Part shown: one piece after another, positions 45,014 through 55,323 of the stretch | How the letters are laid out: each line of letters opens with the position of its first letter | How positions within the stretch are numbered: position 1 is the first letter of the stretch | Notes under the pieces: generated by a model | The model's input: the letters and a program-made list of their open reading frames with translations, nothing else | Database searches by the model: none | What the model was told of the DNA's origin: nothing | Position numbers and translations under genes: made by a program | DNA from: Gammaproteobacteria bacterium | Lineage (GTDB): Bacteria > Pseudomonadota > Gammaproteobacteria > Nevskiales > Nevskiaceae | DNA length: 64,000 nucleotides | Direction: 5' to 3' | Assembly (NCBI GenBank): GCA_026398815.1 | Contig: JAPLSA010000021.1 | Coordinates: 1-64,000 of the forward strand

Positions 45014-45952
45014 TCAGGCGACCAGCGTGCGCTTCAGCCAGGCAATCGCCTGATCGACGGCTTCCCGGCCCAGGCTGAGGGCGCCGAAGAACGTGTAGAA
45101 GCCGTGGATCGCGCCGTCGTAGCAGCGCTGTTCGACGGCCACGCCGGCTTCGGCCAGCTTGCGTGCATAGGCATTGCCTTCGTCGCGCAGCGGATCGAAC
45201 TCGGCAGTGATCACCAGCGCCGGCGGCAGGCCGGCGTGCGAGGCGGCCTTGATCGGGCACAGCAGCGGGTTCTGCACGGCAGCCGGATCGCGGACGTAGT
45301 GGCCGAAGAACCAGTCCATGTCGGCCCGGGTCAGCAGATAGCCCTCGGCGTTGGCGGTCATCGACGGGTAGGCGTCCGGATCGGCGTCGGCCACCGGGTA
45401 GACCAGCAGCTGGGCTTTCAGCGCCGGCCCGCCTTCGTCGCGCAGGCGCAGCGCGGTGACGGCCGCAAGGTTGCCGCCGGCGCTGTCGCCGGAGACGCCG
45501 ATCCGGCTGGCATCGCCATTGATCGCGCTGGCGTGCGCAGCGGCCCAGCGGGTGGCGGCCAGGCAGTCGTCGGAGGCCGCCGGGAACGGCTGCTCCGGGG
45601 CCAGCCGGTAGTGCACCGACACCACCACCACGCCGGCGCCGGCACTGGTTTCACGGCACAGCGTGTCGAAGGTGTCGAGATCGCCGATCACGAAGCCGCC
45701 GCCGTGGAAGTACATCAGGATCGGAAACGGCCCCTGGCCGACCGGGGTGTAGACGCGCAGCGGAATCTCGCCGGCCGGGCCGGGGGCGTGGGTGTCGTGG
45801 ACGCTGGCCAGCACGGCCTGGCTCGGCGGCATCATCTGCATCAGCGCGTTGATCGCCTGCCGGCACTGCGCCGGCTGCAGCGTGTGGAAGGCTGGTGCAC
45901 CGGCGGCGGCCAGCGACTGCAGCAGGCCCTGCACCTGGGGATTGAGCGGCAT
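45014..45952 (-). CDS. HSL-family alpha/beta-hydrolase (carboxylesterase/lipase)
   Basis: A 312-residue esterase of the hormone-sensitive-lipase family. The oxyanion-hole motif YFHGGGFVIGD, the nucleophile GDSAGGN, the Asp in AEFDPLRDEG and the His in YDGAIHGFY are all present. It is cytoplasmic, with no signal. GAGGAG lies six to seven bases before the ATG at 45952. It is followed by the coupled acyltransferase gene, suggesting joint lipid turnover. Confidence 0.93.
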   Translation of the reverse strand: MPLNPQVQGLLQSLAAAGAPAFHTLQPAQCRQAINALMQMMPPSQAVLASVHDTHAPGPAGEIPLRVYTPVGQGPFPILMYFHGGGFVIGDLDTFDTLCRETSAGAGVVVVSVHYRLAPEQPFPAASDDCLAATRWAAAHASAINGDASRIGVSGDSAGGNLAAVTALRLRDEGGPALKAQLLVYPVADADPDAYPSMTANAEGYLLTRADMDWFFGHYVRDPAAVQNPLLCPIKAASHAGLPPALVITAEFDPLRDEGNAYARKLAEAGVAVEQRCYDGAIHGFYTFFGALSLGREAVDQAIAWLKRTLVA

Positions 45953-46016
45953 GCGTGTCTCCTCGAAGAAGGTTTGTCGTTGTTCGCGGCGCCTGTGCAG
46001 CGCCGGGGCCGCGATG

Positions 46017-46199
46017 CTAACCCGGACCGCCAGCAGGTTCGTCGCGTTGCGCACGGGCGGCCGCTTCGGCGGCCCGGACCGCTTCGCGCCAGCGTTGCAG
46101 CTCCTCGTCATAGACGGTGTACACGCACAGCGTGCAGCCGCTTTCGCAGCAGTCCTGGGGATTCGGCGGTTCGGGCTTGGGTGGCAGGTTCGGGTTCAT
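46017..46199 (-). CDS. Small oxidoreductase-like domain protein
   Basis: A 60-residue protein matching the PF09791 oxidoreductase-like domain: PPKPEPPNPQDCCESGCTLC followed by VYTVYDEELQRW. The four clustered Cys (CC..C..C) probably bind metal or are redox active. The ATG at 46199 fits the family; an earlier ATG (46235) would add 12 residues. No function is established for stand-alone bacterial copies. Confidence 0.85.
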   Translation of the reverse strand: MNPNLPPKPEPPNPQDCCESGCTLCVYTVYDEELQRWREAVRAAEAAARAQRDEPAGGPG

Positions 46200-46300
46200 C
46201 CGGAAAGTTGACGGGAGCACGCGGCGGCGCGTCAAGCGGGCGATCGAGGCAGGCGGCGGGTTACGCTTGGCGCATCACTTCCGATGCGGATGCCGCTCCG

Positions 46301-47533
46301 ATGCCCCAGCAGATCCATCACTTCGTCGTCTTCGGCGCCACCAGCTTCGTCGGCCAGATCCTGACCCGCTATCTCTACCAGCGGCACGGCGTCGGCGGGG
46401 CCGTGAAATGGGCGATCGCCGGACGTTCGACGACCAAGCTCGACCAGTTGCGCCAGTCGCTCGGCAGCGATGGCCGCAAGCTGCCGATGATCGTCTGCGA
46501 CGCTGTCGACGAAACCGCGCTGCGCGAGCTGTGCGGCACCACCGGCGCCGTGGTGTCGACGGTCGGCCCGTATGCGCTGTATGGCTCGCCGCTGGTCAAG
46601 GTCTGCGCCGAAACCGGTACCGACTACTGCGACCTGACCGGCGAGGTGCAGTGGATCCAGCGGATGATCGCCGCCCACGAAGCCACCGCCAAGGCCAGCG
46701 GCGCGCGCATCGTCCACTGCTGCGGCTTCGATTCGATTCCCAGCGATCTCGGCGTGCATTTCCTGCAACGCCGCGCGATCGCGGCCTTCGGCACGCCTGC
46801 CCGGCGGGTCAAGCTGCGGATCAAGGCATTCCGGGGCGGCTTCTCCGGCGGCACGGTGGCCAGCCTGATGAACCTGCTGCGGGAAGTGTCGGCCGATCCC
46901 GGGCTGCGCAAGCAGCTGGGCAATCCCTATGCGGTGGCGCCGCCGACCAACGGCCAGCGACCGCGCCAGCCGGACGTCAAGTTCGCGCAGTTCGATGCCG
47001 ACACCGGCGGCTGGGTCGCGCCGTTCGTGATGGCGGCGATCAACACCCGGATCGTCCATCGCTCCAACGGCCTGGCTGATCATGCCTATGGCCTCGACTT
47101 CGCCTACGACGAGGCGATGATGACCGGCCCCGGCCTGAAGGGACGCCTGACGGCGGCCGGTGTCGCGCTCGGGCTCGGCGGCTTCATGGTCGCCGGCGCC
47201 ATCGGGCCGACCCGTCACCTGCTGGAGCGCTACGTGGTGCCGAAGCCGGGCGAGGGGCCGTCGCCGAAGGAGCAGGAAGCGGGCTTCTTCGATCTGCGCT
47301 TCATCGGCCACACGGCGGCCGGCGAGACCATCCGCACCCAGGTGACCGGCGACCGCGACCCCGGTTACGGCTCGACCGGCAAGATGCTCGGCGAGGCGAT
47401 TGCCTGCCTGGCCTTCGATGTGCCGAAGGCCGAGCTGCCGGGCGGTTTCTGGACGCCGGCCACGGCACTCGGCGATCGGCTGATCGAGCGCCTGCAGGCG
47501 CACGCCGGCCTGCGTTTCGAACAGCTCGGCTGA
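46301..47533 (+). CDS. Saccharopine-dehydrogenase-like oxidoreductase
   Basis: A 410-residue NAD(P)-binding protein. The N-terminal Rossmann loop is VVFGATSFVGQILTRYL, followed by TVGPYALYGSPLVKVCAETG and a glycine-rich region later (GFSGGTVASLMNLL). This is the COG3268 type, related to the mycobacterial trans-acting enoyl reductase, which suggests lipid reduction rather than lysine metabolism. It is divergent from the small Cys protein gene. Confidence 0.86.
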   Translation: MPQQIHHFVVFGATSFVGQILTRYLYQRHGVGGAVKWAIAGRSTTKLDQLRQSLGSDGRKLPMIVCDAVDETALRELCGTTGAVVSTVGPYALYGSPLVKVCAETGTDYCDLTGEVQWIQRMIAAHEATAKASGARIVHCCGFDSIPSDLGVHFLQRRAIAAFGTPARRVKLRIKAFRGGFSGGTVASLMNLLREVSADPGLRKQLGNPYAVAPPTNGQRPRQPDVKFAQFDADTGGWVAPFVMAAINTRIVHRSNGLADHAYGLDFAYDEAMMTGPGLKGRLTAAGVALGLGGFMVAGAIGPTRHLLERYVVPKPGEGPSPKEQEAGFFDLRFIGHTAAGETIRTQVTGDRDPGYGSTGKMLGEAIACLAFDVPKAELPGGFWTPATALGDRLIERLQAHAGLRFEQLG

Positions 47534-47546
47534 GCTCGCCGATGGG

Positions 47547-47571
47547 CCGCCGCCACGCAGTCTGGCGGCGG
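47547..47571. terminator. Hairpin between convergent genes
   Basis: CCGCCGCCA (47547-47555) pairs with TGGCGGCGG (47563-47571) over a 7-base loop, between the saccharopine-dehydrogenase-like gene and the phosphatase gene. No T run follows. Confidence 0.4.
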
Positions 47572-47649
47572 TCAGCGGGGCAGGTCGGCGGCAAATAGGC
47601 TTGCAACGGTGCTGCCGGCAGCGGCAGCCAGCCATCCGCACGGCCTTGT

Positions 47650-48345
47650 TCAGAGCCGGGTCAGCAGCGCTGGCTCGCCGGTCAGGCGCAGATGGGCGAT
47701 GTCGTTGAAGCCGGCCAGGTTCAGGCCTTTGTCGTGCAGTTGGAATTCGTGCACCGAGGCGTTGAAGATTCGCCAGTTCAGCCGCAGCGCGGTGGCGTTG
47801 TCGATGCCCAGCGCCGCCTTCAGCACGGCGGTGATGACGCCGCCCGAGGTGAACACGACGACCCGCTCGGCGCCCTGCGCAGCGCGCTGCAGTCCAGCCA
47901 GGCAGCGCGCACAGAATGCTTCCCAGGTTTCGTCGACCGGCAGTTCGGCAGGCAATCCAGCAGCCCAGGCACCCACCACGCGACCGAACAGCGGGCCGAA
48001 TTGTCCTGGGTCCCGCAGCGCAGCCGGGCTGGTGTCGGCCAGGGTCGGATGGTCGGCCAGCACCCGAGGCAGGTAGGCCTGGACCAGCTGGCTGTGATTG
48101 AACTCGTTGAACGCCGGGTCGGTCTCCAGCGGCGGAGCGACGGCGCCGAAGCGTTGCAGGGCCTGCTCGGCCGTGCGCTGCTGGCGTTGCAGCGTACCGG
48201 CAAGCGCCCGGTCGGCATGAAAGCCGCCGCGCTGCCAGTGTTCTCCGAGGACGACCGCCTGCCGCTCACCGAGCGGAGACAGGCGGTCGTAATTCGCAGT
48301 GCCGAACGATGCCTGGCCGTGACGGACCAGGACGATCGTGGTCAT
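47650..48345 (-). CDS. Histidine phosphatase family protein
   Basis: A 231-residue phosphoglycerate-mutase-like phosphatase. The catalytic RHG is in VLVRHGQASFG, the second conserved Arg/Glu region is EFNHSQLVQ, and the late His-equivalent block is VVFTSGGVITAVL. The expected late histidine is not obvious there (TSGG instead of THGG), so the enzyme may be altered or inactive. It lies 22 bases downstream of the Ala/Pro-rich protein gene and may be cotranscribed. Confidence 0.88.
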   Translation of the reverse strand: MTTIVLVRHGQASFGTANYDRLSPLGERQAVVLGEHWQRGGFHADRALAGTLQRQQRTAEQALQRFGAVAPPLETDPAFNEFNHSQLVQAYLPRVLADHPTLADTSPAALRDPGQFGPLFGRVVGAWAAGLPAELPVDETWEAFCARCLAGLQRAAQGAERVVVFTSGGVITAVLKAALGIDNATALRLNWRIFNASVHEFQLHDKGLNLAGFNDIAHLRLTGEPALLTRL

Positions 48346-48367
48346 GCGGTGCCGCGAACGGCGTGAC

Positions 48368-49210
48368 TCAGCGGACGTAGACCGGGCCGACCAGTTCGGC
48401 GCCGACCGTCTTGCCGCCCGTGTCGGCGAGGCCCGGCGAGACGATCACGGTATAGCGACCGGCGGCGATGCCCTTGAAGGCGATCAGGCGCGGGTTGCTG
48501 CCGTTGGTCCAGCTGCCGGCCGGCGATGCGCCCTTGGCATCGATCAGCTTGATCTGGCTGCCGGCGGCGGCGGCGTCGACCGCATTGTCGAACAGCAGCA
48601 CGACGGCCTTTTCGGTCGACGCTTCGCCCACGTAGACCAGGTTCAGGTGGTCGCTGCTCGGCGCACGCTGCCACCAGGCACTGATCACGTCCTGGCCGTT
48701 GCCGAGCTTGCCGCTCGGAGCCTTGGTGGACGCTGCGGCCGGCGCGGCGCTGGCGGCCGGCTTGGCGGCTGCCTTCGGCGCGCTGGCGATCTTTGCCGGT
48801 GCGGGGGCCGGGGCCTCGACGGCCGGTTCGGCCACTTCCTCGGGTTCGCTGGCCGGTTCCGGCTCGCTCGGAGCGGCTTCGGCGGCCGGCGCTGCGCCTT
48901 CGGCCGCAACGCGGCTGGCGACTTCGCTGGCGACATTGGCGGCGATGCGGCGCGCCTCGTCCTCGGTCAGCGCCGGGTCTTCGGTCGGCGCGGCAGCTGC
49001 CGTGCTGTCTTCAGCCGGCGCAGCTGGTTCGGCGCTGGCGGCTTCGGCGCCCGATTCGGCAGCAGCCGGTGCTTCGCTGGCGGCAGCCGCTTCGGTGGCC
49101 ACCGGTTCGGCGCCGTGGCCCTTGCCGTTGCGGGGCAGCAGGAACGTCAATGCGGCGTAAACGATCGCAGCAGTCACGGTAACGATGACGACAACACGAC
49201 TGAAATTCAT
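48368..49210 (-). CDS. Membrane-anchored Ala/Pro/Glu-rich protein of unknown function
   Basis: A 280-residue protein with one N-terminal membrane helix (about 6-25), then about 140 residues dominated by Ala, Pro and Glu, then a compact C-terminal domain (about 175-280) rich in beta-type segments (HLNLVYVGEASTEKAVVLLF, RYTVIVSPGLADTGG). The low-complexity part looks like a periplasmic spacer, as in TonB. The ATG at 49210 places the helix at the N-terminus. No family was recognised. Confidence 0.75.
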   Translation of the reverse strand: MNFSRVVVIVTVTAAIVYAALTFLLPRNGKGHGAEPVATEAAAASEAPAAAESGAEAASAEPAAPAEDSTAAAAPTEDPALTEDEARRIAANVASEVASRVAAEGAAPAAEAAPSEPEPASEPEEVAEPAVEAPAPAPAKIASAPKAAAKPAASAAPAAASTKAPSGKLGNGQDVISAWWQRAPSSDHLNLVYVGEASTEKAVVLLFDNAVDAAAAGSQIKLIDAKGASPAGSWTNGSNPRLIAFKGIAAGRYTVIVSPGLADTGGKTVGAELVGPVYVR

Positions 49211-49400
49211 TGCAAACCCCGAGAGAAGGCAGAACGCCTGATTTATTGGTTTGGACGAGCCACAGCCGGACCCGTCTCGGTGGTGCCGGCGGGCGGGCCT
49301 GCGTTGCACCGTGGGTTGCGGCGCAAGCCAGTTCCTGCCGGACTGGTGACTCTACTGTGACGCAAAGTCATAGAAAGTTTATGCCAATTGCCGCACCGCG

Positions 49401-49676
49401 TCAGCGCATCGCAGTGTCCTTTTCCGAAGCCTTCCGTGCCAGCGTCCTGCGGGCGCTGGCTTCGGCGCTGATGGCCGCCTGTTCAGCCACGACACGGGCC
49501 ATTCGTGCGCGACGGCTGACCGGCTTGGGCGGGTGCGTCTGATCAGCCGCCGCCAGTGCCGGCTCCGGCGCCTGCTGCGGCTTGACGGTTGCAGCCGCGA
49601 TCCGCGCTTGACCGAGGAAGGCGACGGTCCCGACGGCCACGGCGAATGCCATGGCCTGCATGGTTTTCTTCGACAT
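49401..49676 (-). CDS. Small exported protein of unknown function
   Basis: A 91-residue protein. The first about 28 residues form a signal peptide (SKKTMQAMAFAVAVGTVAFLG, predicted cut near AAA), and the mature part is short, basic and helical. GGGGAG lies seven bases before the ATG at 49676. An upstream ATG (49718) would spoil the signal. Confidence 0.6.
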   Translation of the reverse strand: MSKKTMQAMAFAVAVGTVAFLGQARIAAATVKPQQAPEPALAAADQTHPPKPVSRRARMARVVAEQAAISAEASARRTLARKASEKDTAMR

Positions 49677-50072
49677 GATGGATCTCCCCAAGCCGCGACT
49701 GATGAGGCGCAGCATCATGGACCTGGCTGCGCGCGGCCGAACTATGCGCAGGGCGGATCAATCGCGTCAATGAGGAATTACCTTGTATGACTGAGACTTG
49801 CACGCAGCGTCATGCCGATTGCAAGCCCTGTATCGCGCGTTTCGCCGATGCCGGCGGTGACCGGTGGCCGGCCGCAGCAGCGAAATGCCTGCCGCAACTG
49901 GTCCGTGCCGCCATTGTCTGGTACCGCGACGGACGACAATCCGTCTGAAAAAGAAACACTTGTTGACTGAACGCGTTTTCCCATGCGCATCCGTCTTGAT
50001 GCACTGCGATAATGGCAGCCGGACGACGGCAGCCCGCCGCCGGTTCGCAGCATCTTCTTCGATGGAGCAGGC
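49677..50072. other. 396-base gap without a convincing gene
   Basis: No frame with coding character was found. The stretch includes AT-rich tracts (GTCTGAAAAAGAAACACTTG, about 49943-49962) and GATAAT near 50009-50014, which could be a -10 element for the FabG-like gene about 60 bases downstream, though no good -35 sits 17 bases before it. TTGACT near 49964 is a possible -35 with poor spacing. Confidence 0.4.
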
Positions 50073-51497
50073 ATGAGCGACCGTTATCTGGATTTCACCC
50101 AATCGGCCTTCGGCAAGTCCCTGAGCGGTTTGCTGGGTCTGCCGCAGCCGCCGCGCCTGCGCCGCGCCACCGGGCCCTATGCGGCGCGGCCGCTCGATGG
50201 CCAGGCCGTGATGTTGGGCAGTGCCGCGAACGGCGAACTGGCGGCGGTGCTGCTGGTGGTGCTCAAGGAGGCGGGGGCGATCGTGCAGGTGGCGACGGCG
50301 CATGCCGGTCTGACGCCGATCAAGGCCGCCTCGGCGGCGACCGGCATCAGTCTGAAGACGGAGCCGAATCCGGAAGACCGTGCCGCAGCGCCGGTCGCTT
50401 TCATCTTTGATGCCACCGGGATCGCCGACGCCACGCAGCTGCGCGCCCTGTACGACTTCCTGCAGCCCCGGGTCGGCCGCATTCCGGCCAACGGCCGCGT
50501 GCTGCTGCTGGGCCGCGCACCGGCCGACGCCGGCACGCCGACGGCGGCTGCCGCCGCTGCGGCGCTGCGCGGCTTCACCCGATCGTTCGGCAAGGAGATC
50601 GGCAAGAAGGGCGCGACCGTCAACCTGATCGAAGTCGGGCGCGGCGCCGAGGACGCGCTGGCCGGCCCGCTGCGATTTCTGCTGAGCCCGCATGCGGCCT
50701 ACATCACGGGCCAGACGCTGGTGCTCAACGCGCCGGCCGGCGATCCGGCCAGCAAGTTCTTCGCGCCGCTGAGCGGCAAGGTGGCCGTGGTCACCGGTGC
50801 TGCGCGCGGCATCGGCGCCGCCATCGCCGCCACGCTGGCCCGCGAAGGGGCGCAGGTGGTCGGCATCGACCGGCCGCAGGAAGAGGGCGCGCTCGGCGAG
50901 ACGCTGTCGGCGTTCGGCGGCTTCGGCCTGGCGCTGGACATCACCGCGGCCGACGCCCCGCAGCGCATCGCGCAGGAGCTGACGACCCGCTTCGGCGGCA
51001 TCGACATCGTCGTCCACAACGCCGGCATCACCCGCGACAAGATGCTGAAGAACATGGCGCCGCATCTCTGGGACATGGTGCTGGACGTCAACTTCGGCGC
51101 CATCCTGCGCATCAATGACGCGCTGCTGGCGCACGGGCTGAACGACGGCGCGCGGATGGTCTGCATCTCCTCCATCGGCGGCATCGCCGGCAATGCCGGG
51201 CAGACCAACTACGGCGCCACCAAGGCGGGCGTGATGGGCTACGTCGAAGCGATGGCGCCGGTGATGGCGCGTCGTGGCGGGGCGATCAACGCCGTGGCGC
51301 CGGGCTTCATCGAGACCGCGATGACTGCGCAGATGCCGACCGGGCCGCGTGAAGTCGGCCGTCGACTGGCCAGCCTCGGCCAGGGGGGATTGCCGATTGA
51401 CATCGCCGAAGCGGTGACTTTCCTGGCCAGTCCGCTCGCGAATGCGGTCAACGGGCGTACGCTTCGCGTTTGCGGACAGAATTTTGTCGGCGCCTGA
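50073..51497 (+). CDS. fabG: Two-domain 3-oxoacyl-ACP reductase-like SDR (FabG4 type)
   Basis: A 474-residue short-chain dehydrogenase with an extra N-terminal domain. Residues about 1-230 are a degenerate Rossmann domain lacking a clear catalytic set. Residues about 235-474 form the active [38 protein letters not shown], and YGATKAGV with the Tyr-Lys pair. This architecture matches high-molecular-weight FabG (FabG4), which reduces 3-oxoacyl-CoA/ACP, rather than the housekeeping FabG. It ends 19 bases before ribA. Confidence 0.9.
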   Translation: MSDRYLDFTQSAFGKSLSGLLGLPQPPRLRRATGPYAARPLDGQAVMLGSAANGELAAVLLVVLKEAGAIVQVATAHAGLTPIKAASAATGISLKTEPNPEDRAAAPVAFIFDATGIADATQLRALYDFLQPRVGRIPANGRVLLLGRAPADAGTPTAAAAAAALRGFTRSFGKEIGKKGATVNLIEVGRGAEDALAGPLRFLLSPHAAYITGQTLVLNAPAGDPASKFFAPLSGKVAVVTGAARGIGAAIAATLAREGAQVVGIDRPQEEGALGETLSAFGGFGLALDITAADAPQRIAQELTTRFGGIDIVVHNAGITRDKMLKNMAPHLWDMVLDVNFGAILRINDALLAHGLNDGARMVCISSIGGIAGNAGQTNYGATKAGVMGYVEAMAPVMARRGGAINAVAPGFIETAMTAQMPTGPREVGRRLASLGQGGLPIDIAEAVTFLASPLANAVNGRTLRVCGQNFVGA

Positions 51498-51516
51498 ACC
51501 GTATTCCGGAAACTCG

Positions 51517-52118
<602 letters not shown>

Positions 52119-52122
<4 letters not shown>

Positions 52123-54194
52123 ACGAGCCGCCGTCGCCGCTGGTGCCGGTGCCGCCGCCGACCGAGGCCGCGTCGGTCCCGGCCGGCCGGACCGTCGCCA
52201 GGGTGCGCGGCGTGGTGCGGGAAATCGCGACGCTCGGCGTTTCCACGGTGCGCCTGAGCCGCGGCCTGGTGCCGCTGCTGGCGCTGATCACCGACGAGCA
52301 GGACAGCTCGCGCGAGGATCTCGAACAGGCCATCGACACGCTGTTCTCGGCGCTCTACCGGCATCCGCTGCTTCGCCACACCGGCCGGCTGACCCAGGCG
52401 CTGCGCCGGCGCAAGCTGATTCCCGACGAACAGTCGACCGAGGACCTGATCCGCTTCGTCGTCGAGCAGGCCGTCGCCCGCAGTCCGATGCCGGTGCCGG
52501 AAGCGCTGGTCAACGAGTTCTGGAATTTCTTCAACGAGCTGTTCGAGGCGCCCGAGCTGAAGGGCCTCGGCGAGATGACCCTGGACATGGTCCGGCTGGT
52601 GGTGCGCTCCTACGAGCCGCTGCTGCTGGAGATCGTCAACCTGCTGAAGGCCGGCCGGCGCTTCAACCAGTGGCAGCTCAACGAACTGCTGAAGCGCGCC
52701 GCGCAGATCAAGACCGACGCCGGCATCGTCCGCCGGCAGATCCGGGCGCTGCGCTACATCAAGCCGTTCTTCGCCGTCGACCCGAAGGACTACAAGGCGC
52801 AGGCGCGGATCATCGCCCAGATGGTCAACGAGTTCGGCCCGTTCTTCGTCAAGATGGCCCAGGTCGCCGCCGCCAATGCCGATTTCCTGCCCGAGGAGAT
52901 CGCCCGCGAGCTGAGCGTGTTCCACGAAGACGTGGCGCCGATGACCGCCGAGGAAGTGCGCGCCGCGTTCATCGAGTGCTACGGCAAGCCGCCGGAGAAG
53001 TTCTATCTCGGCTTCGAGGCCGACAAGCCGCTGAAGTCCGGCTCGATCGGCTCGGTCTACATGGCCAAGAAGCCGTTCTACGAGAACAACCGCGAAGTGT
53101 TGCGGCCGGTGATCATCAAGGTCGGCCGCCACAACATCGACCGCGAATTCGAGATCGGCAAGCTGGTGCTGGGCCTGGCGATCATGTCGACGCAGTATTG
53201 GGCCCCTCATTCGCGGCTGGCGCCGTTCCTGCGCGCGATGCAGGAGCAGGTCGACGAATTCGTCGCCGGCTTCGTCGAGGAACTGGATTTCGAGGCCGAA
53301 GCCGCCAACCACCAGCGTTTCTACCAGCGATCCTTACGCGGCAACCTGTTCCGGGTGCCGGAGCTGTATGGCGCTTCGCGGCGGATTCTGGAAATGGAAT
53401 TCCTCGGCGATGCCGTCAGCCTGACCAAGGCGCTGTCGCGGCTGCCGCGTCGCGAACGCCGGCAGTTCCAGAACAAGGTCGTCGAGCAGCTCAGCGCCAC
53501 CGTGCTGTTCCATGCCTTCGCCTACCGCGAGATCCATGGCGACCTGCATCCCGGCAACGTGATGATCGACGCTCAGGGTCACCTGAACCTGATCGACTGG
53601 GGCAACGTCGTCGACCTCAACGGCAAGTGGCGGCCGGTCTGGGATTACCTGGCCGGTGCGATCCTCGCCGATACCGATCTGCTGACCGACGCGCTGATCC
53701 GCATTTCCACGCAGCCTGAAGAAAATGCCGGCCGCCGTGACCTGATCCGGCAGCTGCTCGACGACACCCTGCGCAAGAAGGATGTCGCGCCGCTGACCCG
53801 GCGCAGCTTCATTCGCGAACTGCGCCGCGGCGGCATGGCTGGCCTGCACCGGCGCGGCCAGACCGTGCTGCAGCTGATGGCCAACACCCAGCAGGCGGGC
53901 CTGGTGCTGCAGCGTGACTATCTGCACCTGTCGCGCTCGCTGATGGCGCTCGCCGGCAGCTACGGCAGCCTCTACGAAGGCGATCGCCGCGCGCTGCTGT
54001 TCGGCGATCTGGCGCGGATGATGGCGCGCCTGCCGCTGACCCTGGGCCGCGACTATCTCGGCCATGAATGGCGCGCGCTGCAGGATCGCTTCGGCCGCCG
54101 CGAACGCCGCCAGATCGCCGTGCCGGTGCCGATGATGAAGCCGCTGCCCCACCATTCCGGCCCACCGCCCGACGTGCTGCCGGCGGGTTCCTGA
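52119..54194 (+). CDS. UbiB/ABC1 (AarF) family atypical kinase
   Basis: A 691-residue atypical kinase. Family members aid ubiquinone or lipid metabolism at membranes. The catalytic loop is HGDLHPGN near residue 473 and the metal site IDWG near 493 (DWG in place of DFG). The usual KxGQ appears as KMAQ near 244. The usual alanine-rich loop is replaced by [11 protein letters not shown] near 305, which resembles the Gly-rich loop of ordinary kinases. The N-terminal about 230 residues are extra helical sequence. The start is GTG, overlapping the ribA stop by four bases. Confidence 0.88.
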
Positions 54195-54241
54195 GCCGGC
54201 TGCCTGACCGAATCCCCCGACGTCGATTTGAACGAGTTCCG

Positions 54242-55294
54242 ATGAAAGGCTACCGACTGGCGCGCAAGGCGCTGTTCACGCTCGATGCCGAGCGCTCCCA
54301 CGAACTGACGATGGCCTGGCTGTCGCGCCACCCCGCGTCCGGCAGCCTGTTTGCCAGCCGGCCGGTCGACGATCCGGTGCGGTTGATGGGCCTGCAGTTC
54401 CGCAACCGCGTCGGCCTGGCCGCCGGACTCGACAAGAACGGCGAGGCGATCGAAGCCTTCGACCGCATGGGCTTCGGCTTCATCGAGGTCGGCACCGTGA
54501 CGCCGCGACCACAGCGCGGCAACGATCGGCCGCGGATGTTCCGCATCCCGTCGGAAAAGGCGCTGATCAACCGCCTCGGCTTCAACAACCAGGGCGTCGA
54601 TGCGCTGGTCAAGCGCGCCGCCTGCGTGCGCCGCCGCGCGGTGCTCGGCATCAACATCGGCAAGAACGCCGATACGCCGATGGAGCAGGCGGAGCTCGAC
54701 TACCTGGCCTGCCTGCACAAGGTCTACGCGGTGGCCGACTACATCACCGTCAACATCTCCTCGCCGAACACCAAGAACCTGCGCGACCTGCAGCAGGCCG
54801 GCCGTTTCGATTCGCTGCTGGCCTCGCTCGCCGATGCCCGCGAAACGCTGAGCGCCCGCTACGGCGCGCGCCGGCCGATCCTGGTCAAGATCGCTCCGGA
54901 CATCGACGACGAAGGCCTGGCCAGCATCGCCGACGCCGCCCGCAAGCACGGCATCGACGGCCTGATCGCCACCAACACCACGGTGTCGCGCGACGCGGTG
55001 GCGGGCCTGCCGCATGCGCACGAGGCCGGCGGCCTGTCCGGCGCGCCGCTGCTGGGCGCTTCCAACGCCATCCTGGCCAAGCTGCGCGAACGGGTCGGGC
55101 CGGACTTTCCATTGATCGGCGTCGGCGGCATCCAGTCGGGTGCCGATGCCGCTGCCAAGCGCGCGGCCGGCGCCGATCTCGTGCAGATCTACACCGGCCT
55201 GATCTACCGTGGCCCGGCGCTGGTCGGCGAGTGCGCCCGGGCCCTGCGCGGCACCGTGCCGGCGCTGCCGCGCGTGGCCGACGCCCTCTCCTGA
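54242..55294 (+). CDS. pyrD: Dihydroorotate dehydrogenase (quinone), class 2
   Basis: It oxidises dihydroorotate to orotate in pyrimidine synthesis, passing electrons to quinone at the inner membrane. The 350 residues begin with the short membrane-associating helix typical of class 2, followed by [42 protein letters not shown] with the class-2 Ser, and [11 protein letters not shown] 47-base gap follows the kinase gene. Confidence 0.96.
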   Translation: MKGYRLARKALFTLDAERSHELTMAWLSRHPASGSLFASRPVDDPVRLMGLQFRNRVGLAAGLDKNGEAIEAFDRMGFGFIEVGTVTPRPQRGNDRPRMFRIPSEKALINRLGFNNQGVDALVKRAACVRRRAVLGINIGKNADTPMEQAELDYLACLHKVYAVADYITVNISSPNTKNLRDLQQAGRFDSLLASLADARETLSARYGARRPILVKIAPDIDDEGLASIADAARKHGIDGLIATNTTVSRDAVAGLPHAHEAGGLSGAPLLGASNAILAKLRERVGPDFPLIGVGGIQSGADAAAKRAAGADLVQIYTGLIYRGPALVGECARALRGTVPALPRVADALS

Positions 55295-55323
55295 TGCCGA
55301 ACCCGCCCCATTCGACGAACGAC

